Shown piece after piece: positions 60,616 through 64,000 of a stretch of DNA of 64,000 nt. The translations under genes and the position numbers were made by a program. The DNA comes from JAXLYE01 sp046351595 (GTDB lineage: Bacteria; Myxococcota_A; Polyangia; Palsa-1104; JAEUJZ01). The stretch is from positions 62,001 through 126,000 of the forward strand of contig JAXLYE010000010.1 in NCBI GenBank assembly GCA_046351595.1, written 5' to 3'. Under the pieces are notes generated by a model. It did no database searches. It was not told the origin of the DNA and worked only from the letters and a program-made list of their open reading frames with translations. The first letter of the stretch is position 1. Each line of letters starts with the position of its first letter.

Positions 60616-62706
60616 CTAGGGAACGGCCGCGCGGGCGCAGCGGAAGCCGACGTTGGGAGAACCCAGGCTGCGACGGACGCGGCTGCGGCCGCTGCTCCGG
60701 GCCAGCCAGGCCGGCGAGAACCAGTCGCCGCCGCGCACCACCCGCAGCTCGTCGGAGCCGGGCGGTCCGCCCGCGGTGACCACGGGATCGAGGCAGGGCT
60801 CGGCGCAGCTCGGATAGTACCCGGGCTCGACGAAGCGATCCGCGACCCACTCCGAGACGTTGCCGGCCAGGTCGTGGATGCGCTGCGGCGACCGATCCTG
60901 CGCGCTGGTCCCGACGTCCTGCGGACCGAGCGGCAGGTGACCGCAGGCGCCGCCCTTGCTGCGCCCGAAGACCGTGCCCTCGCAGCGCGGCTCGACGTCG
61001 CCCCAGGGGAAGCGGAAGCCCTGTGCGCCGCGCGCCGCGAGCTCCCACTCGGCCTCGGTCGGCAGGCGCTTGCCCTGGGCCTGGCAGTAGGCGCCGGCGG
61101 CGTCCCAGGTGATCTGCGTGACCGGGCGGCGTCCGTAGCCGCTTAGCACCTGGAACCGACCCTCGCGGTAGACGATCCCGCCGTTGCCGTAGGTCGAGTA
61201 CAGATCCGCCAGCAGCGTCTCGCCGGCGTAGACATACAGCCGCTCGGCATCGACGCGCAGGCCGCGCTGCGTGTTCAGCCAGGCAGCGAAGTGCTCGTTG
61301 TCGACCTCGGTCGTGTCCAGAAAGTAGGGCGACAGCGTGACCGGGTGCGGCGGGTGCTCGCGCTGGAACCGCGCCTTGTCGCAGCCCTCGCTGCCGAGCT
61401 GCTGACAGAACGACAGCGCCGCCGCGATCTCGTAGGGCGAGCTGCCCAGGGTGAACACGCCGCCGGGCAGCCGCACCATCTCGGTGCGAACCTGCGGCAG
61501 GAGCAGCAGGCGCGGCCCCAGGAGCGCGCTGGCGACGAGGGCCAGCACACCGCTCGCCGCCGCCGCGGTTCGCTTCCACGCCCGCCGCCGCGCCCGCCGC
61601 GGCCCGGGCTCGGGCGGCAGGCTGACCACGACGCGCACCGCGCTCGGCCCGTCCGCATGGATCTGGCTGATCTCGACGACGATCTGGCGCATGCTGGGGC
61701 GTGCTTCCGGAGCCTTGCTCAGCATCCGGTGTGCCAGCGCCGCGAGCTCCGGCGGGGTGTCCGGCGCCACACTGCGCAGCGCGGGCGGCTCCTGCAACAG
61801 GTGCGCGGCCATCTGATCCGCCAGCGAGTCGCCGCCGAACGGCCGCCGCCCGCTGAGCATCTCGTACAGGATGACCCCGAGCGCGTAGACGTCGGTCCGC
61901 CCGTCCGTATCCCCCAGGCCGCGGCACTGCTCGGGAGACATGTACGCCGGCGTGCCCATGATGACGGTGCCGACGGTGTTTCGCTCGGCGGCGGCCTCGA
62001 CGGGGGAGCTTGCGCGCGGCGCGGCGATGCGCGCCAGACCGAAGTCGAGGATCTTGATCCGCTCGCCGCCTTCGGCCGCCGCGTCGGCGATCAGGAACAG
62101 GTTGTCCGGCTTCAGATCGCGGTGGTAGATGCCGCGCTCGTGGGCGATGGCCATGGCCGCCGCGATCTGCCGGATCAGCCGCAGCGTCTCGGCGAGCGCC
62201 AGGGGCTGCCGCGCGGTCAGCCGGCGCGAGAGCGGCTCGCCCTCCAGGTACTCCATCAGGATGTAGAGCTCTCCGGTCGGCAGCTGGCCCGAGTCGAAGA
62301 TCTTCACCAGCCCGGGGTGGTCGGCGATGGTGGCGGCGCGCGCTTCGGTGTGGAAGCGCTGCACCGCGGCGGGATCGCGGAAGGAATCCGGACGCAGCAC
62401 CTTGACCGCGGCGCGCTGCGGCAGGCTCTCGTGGGCCGCCTCGTAGACGATGCCCATGCCGCCGCGCCCGAGCTCGCGCAGGACGCGGTAGGCGCCGATG
62501 CTGCGGCCGATCAGCGAGGGCGTCGGCGCGAGCCCGGCCTGCGCTCCGGCTCCCGCCGCAGGATAGGGCAGGCCAGAGAAGCTCTGCGTCGGCGGGCAGT
62601 CTGGCTTGGCTATGTCATCGCGACCGGGCAACCACAGGCTCCGAGGGGACCGCCCCTCCAGGTTATCCCGGAGCGCGCGCCGCGCATAGACGGCGCGCTG
62701 GTCCAA
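60616..62706 (-). CDS. Ser/Thr protein kinase fused to a formylglycine-generating-enzyme-like domain
   Basis: The frame starts at TTG 62706 (696 residues), but the first ~60 are poorly conserved and a later start is possible. The kinase domain (~70-340) has GRGGMGIVYE, AVKVL, IYHRDLKPDN, ILDFGLARI and GTPAYMSPEQ. A membrane helix (GVLALVASALLGPRLLLLP) is followed outside by an FGE-sulfatase/SUMF1-type domain (~430-696): MVRLPGGVFTLGSS, LDTTEVDNEHFAAWLN, PVTQITWDAAGAYCQAQGKRLPTEAEWELAARG, DLAGNVSEWVADRF, RVVRGGDWFSPA, VGFRCAR. Such fusions are typical of myxobacteria and planctomycetes; the outer domain probably acts as sensor or binding module. Confidence 0.92.
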   Translation of the reverse strand: MDQRAVYARRALRDNLEGRSPRSLWLPGRDDIAKPDCPPTQSFSGLPYPAAGAGAQAGLAPTPSLIGRSIGAYRVLRELGRGGMGIVYEAAHESLPQRAAVKVLRPDSFRDPAAVQRFHTEARAATIADHPGLVKIFDSGQLPTGELYILMEYLEGEPLSRRLTARQPLALAETLRLIRQIAAAMAIAHERGIYHRDLKPDNLFLIADAAAEGGERIKILDFGLARIAAPRASSPVEAAAERNTVGTVIMGTPAYMSPEQCRGLGDTDGRTDVYALGVILYEMLSGRRPFGGDSLADQMAAHLLQEPPALRSVAPDTPPELAALAHRMLSKAPEARPSMRQIVVEISQIHADGPSAVRVVVSLPPEPGPRRARRRAWKRTAAAASGVLALVASALLGPRLLLLPQVRTEMVRLPGGVFTLGSSPYEIAAALSFCQQLGSEGCDKARFQREHPPHPVTLSPYFLDTTEVDNEHFAAWLNTQRGLRVDAERLYVYAGETLLADLYSTYGNGGIVYREGRFQVLSGYGRRPVTQITWDAAGAYCQAQGKRLPTEAEWELAARGAQGFRFPWGDVEPRCEGTVFGRSKGGACGHLPLGPQDVGTSAQDRSPQRIHDLAGNVSEWVADRFVEPGYYPSCAEPCLDPVVTAGGPPGSDELRVVRGGDWFSPAWLARSSGRSRVRRSLGSPNVGFRCARAAVP

Positions 62707-62769
62707 GGCCGTCGACGCAGCGGGTCCGTCGCGGCGGTCGTGCGCAATTCCGTGAAATAATCGGAATCA

Positions 62770-64000
62770 ATGGACAAGACCGAAGCGCGCGATCGGGAGC
62801 CTACGATCACGGTGCGAAGGGAGAGCGCCGCCGCGCCGGCAGCGGAGCCACGCGGCGTCGGCGAGAACGGCTTCCTGCTGGTGCTCGAGGCGAGCGCGTC
62901 GCGCCTGGTGCCGCTGCCGGCCGCGGGGCAGCTCACCATCGGCCGGGCGCCGGACTGTCAGGTGCGGGTGGCCTCGCCGGCGGTCTCGCGCGCGCACGCC
63001 TTGATCGAGCTCGTGACCGAGGCGCAGGGGCCGCGCGTGCGCGATCTGGGGAGCCACAACGGCACGTACGTGAACGGCGAGCGGGTCCAGGGCGTACGAC
63101 CGCTGCAGCCGGGCGACACCATCGGGCTGTGCGATGTCTCGGTGCTGTTCTTTGCGCGCGCGGTGAGCACGGCGCGGCCGCTGCACCCGGAGCCGTCGTT
63201 CCTGCTCGACCGCCTGGACGAAGAGATCGAGCGGGCCGGGAACTGGCAGCGCGCGGTGGCGCTGCTGGCGCTCGAGAGCCCCGCGGTGCTGCCGCCGCTG
63301 GCGCCGCTGGCGTCGGCGCTCGGCGGGGCGCTGCGGCTCAGCGATGTCGCGGCGCTGGACGGGCCGCAGCGGCTGCTGATCTTGCGGCCGGACTGCGACG
63401 GTCCGGGGGCGGCGCAGGCGGCGCAGGCGCTGCTGCAGTCGCTCGCCGCGGTGGCGCCCGGGCTGCGCGCCGGCCATGCGGTCTTTCCGTCGGACGGGCC
63501 GCGCGGCGCCGTGCTGCTCGATGCGGCGCGGGCGGCGGCGGCGCGGGCCGCGAGCGGCAAGGTCGAGCCGGCGGGCGCCGCCACGACGACGCTGCGCATC
63601 GGCGAGCGCGAGATCCTCGTGGCCGACCCCGCGATGGTCCACCTGTACGGCCTCCTGCAGCGGCTGGCGCCGAGCGAGCTGTCGGTCCTCATCTGCGGCG
63701 AAACCGGGACGGGCAAGGAGCTGGCTGCGCAGGCCCTGCACGCGCTGTCGCCGCGGCGTCGGGAGCGGCTGGTCAGCATCAACTGCGCGGCGCTGCCCGA
63801 GAGCCTGGCCGAGAGCGAGCTGTTCGGACACGAGCGCGGCGCCTTCTCGGGCGCGGTGGCGAGCAAGGTCGGGCTGCTCGAGGCGGCGCAGGGCGGCACC
63901 GTCTTCCTCGACGAGGTCGGCGAGCTGTCGCTGACGGTGCAGGCCAAGCTGCTGCGTGCGCTCGAGGCGCGCCAGCTGCTGCGCGTCGGCGACACGCGCG
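62770..64000 (+). CDS. FHA-domain sigma-54-dependent activator, cut by window end
   Basis: From ATG 62770 the frame is open to the window end (410 codons). An FHA domain lies at residues ~35-130 (LTIGRAPDCQVRV, VSRAHALIEL, RDLGSHNGTYVNGERV) and would bind phosphothreonine, for example on a neighbouring kinase. After a poorly conserved ~150-residue middle region the AAA+ domain begins: YGLLQRLAPSELSVLICGETGTGKE (Walker A), NCAALPE, ESELFGHERGAFSGA and GTVFLDEVGELS (Walker B). The sigma-54 contact loop reads GAFSGA instead of GAFTGA. It diverges from the kinase gene across 63 bases and probably regulates that cluster. The C-terminal DNA-binding domain lies outside the window. Confidence 0.9.
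   Translation, partial: MDKTEARDREPTITVRRESAAAPAAEPRGVGENGFLLVLEASASRLVPLPAAGQLTIGRAPDCQVRVASPAVSRAHALIELVTEAQGPRVRDLGSHNGTYVNGERVQGVRPLQPGDTIGLCDVSVLFFARAVSTARPLHPEPSFLLDRLDEEIERAGNWQRAVALLALESPAVLPPLAPLASALGGALRLSDVAALDGPQRLLILRPDCDGPGAAQAAQALLQSLAAVAPGLRAGHAVFPSDGPRGAVLLDAARAAAARAASGKVEPAGAATTTLRIGEREILVADPAMVHLYGLLQRLAPSELSVLICGETGTGKELAAQALHALSPRRRERLVSINCAALPESLAESELFGHERGAFSGAVASKVGLLEAAQGGTVFLDEVGELSLTVQAKLLRALEARQLLRVGDTR

Overview
High-GC (about 70%) bacterial DNA, most likely from a myxobacterium (Myxococcota, Polyangia-like). This is inferred from the gene set, not from a marker gene: two Ser/Thr kinases (one fused to a sulfatase-modifying-type domain), two secreted caspase-fold proteases, an FHA-domain sigma-54 activator, several FG-GAP/VCBS-repeat lipoproteins, PEGA and TPR envelope proteins, and large polymorphic toxins. 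No rRNA, tRNA or CRISPR array was seen.

Layout. (1) 1-13.6 kb: ordinary genes and decay: a hypothetical protein, a membrane protein, remnants of a GlxA-type regulator and of a histidine kinase, ptsI (PTS enzyme I), a SulP bicarbonate/sulfate transporter fused to STAS and carbonic anhydrase domains, a 595-residue hypothetical, a Cys-rich lipoprotein, a low-GC FG-GAP protein and an Xre regulator. (2) 14-19 kb: a MNT-HEPN-like protein, an IstB remnant, dbpA and a DTW-domain tRNA modification enzyme. (3) 19.2-25.2 kb: a mobile cluster. An IS701-family element has an IS630-family element inside its target duplication; both abut a large serine recombinase gene, which abuts a chopped FG-GAP gene, which abuts a second, truncated recombinase and an array of GATATC-centred repeats. 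(4) 25.2-37 kb: an accessory conflict island. A minus-strand operon encodes an outer-membrane-barrel/toxin fusion, its probable immunity protein, a broken Cys-rich secreted protein, a DUF6714-like protein and a second MNT-HEPN-like gene. A plus-strand operon encodes a 995-residue polymorphic toxin with an annexin-like region and its probable immunity protein. (5) 37-41.3 kb: a second, nonsense-mutated copy of the recombinase, again abutting a truncated FG-GAP lipoprotein gene. (6) 41.5-47 kb: Ser/Thr kinase, propeller-like lipoprotein, PEGA protein and a palindrome-rich regulatory region. (7) 47-54.7 kb: a complete tripartite RND efflux operon with its two-component system. (8) 54.8-64 kb: a third truncated FG-GAP gene with a recombinase-element scar, then a kinase / DUF4384 / caspase / caspase / TPR gene cluster facing an FHA-sigma-54 activator cut by the window end.

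The strongest unusual signal is that three FG-GAP genes stop at the same place, just after the GAC codon for the conserved Asp of an FG-GAP repeat. Each is joined there to the same element end: a core reading TAATTGGC-N-N-AGGCGTC, then a hairpin whose arm is the Shine-Dalgarno sequence of the recombinase gene. This looks like a family of serine-recombinase elements that use a repeated protein-coding motif as attachment site. The second unusual feature is the barrel-toxin/immunity operon. It has MNT-HEPN copies nearby whose HEPN half is almost unchanged at protein level despite many silent differences.
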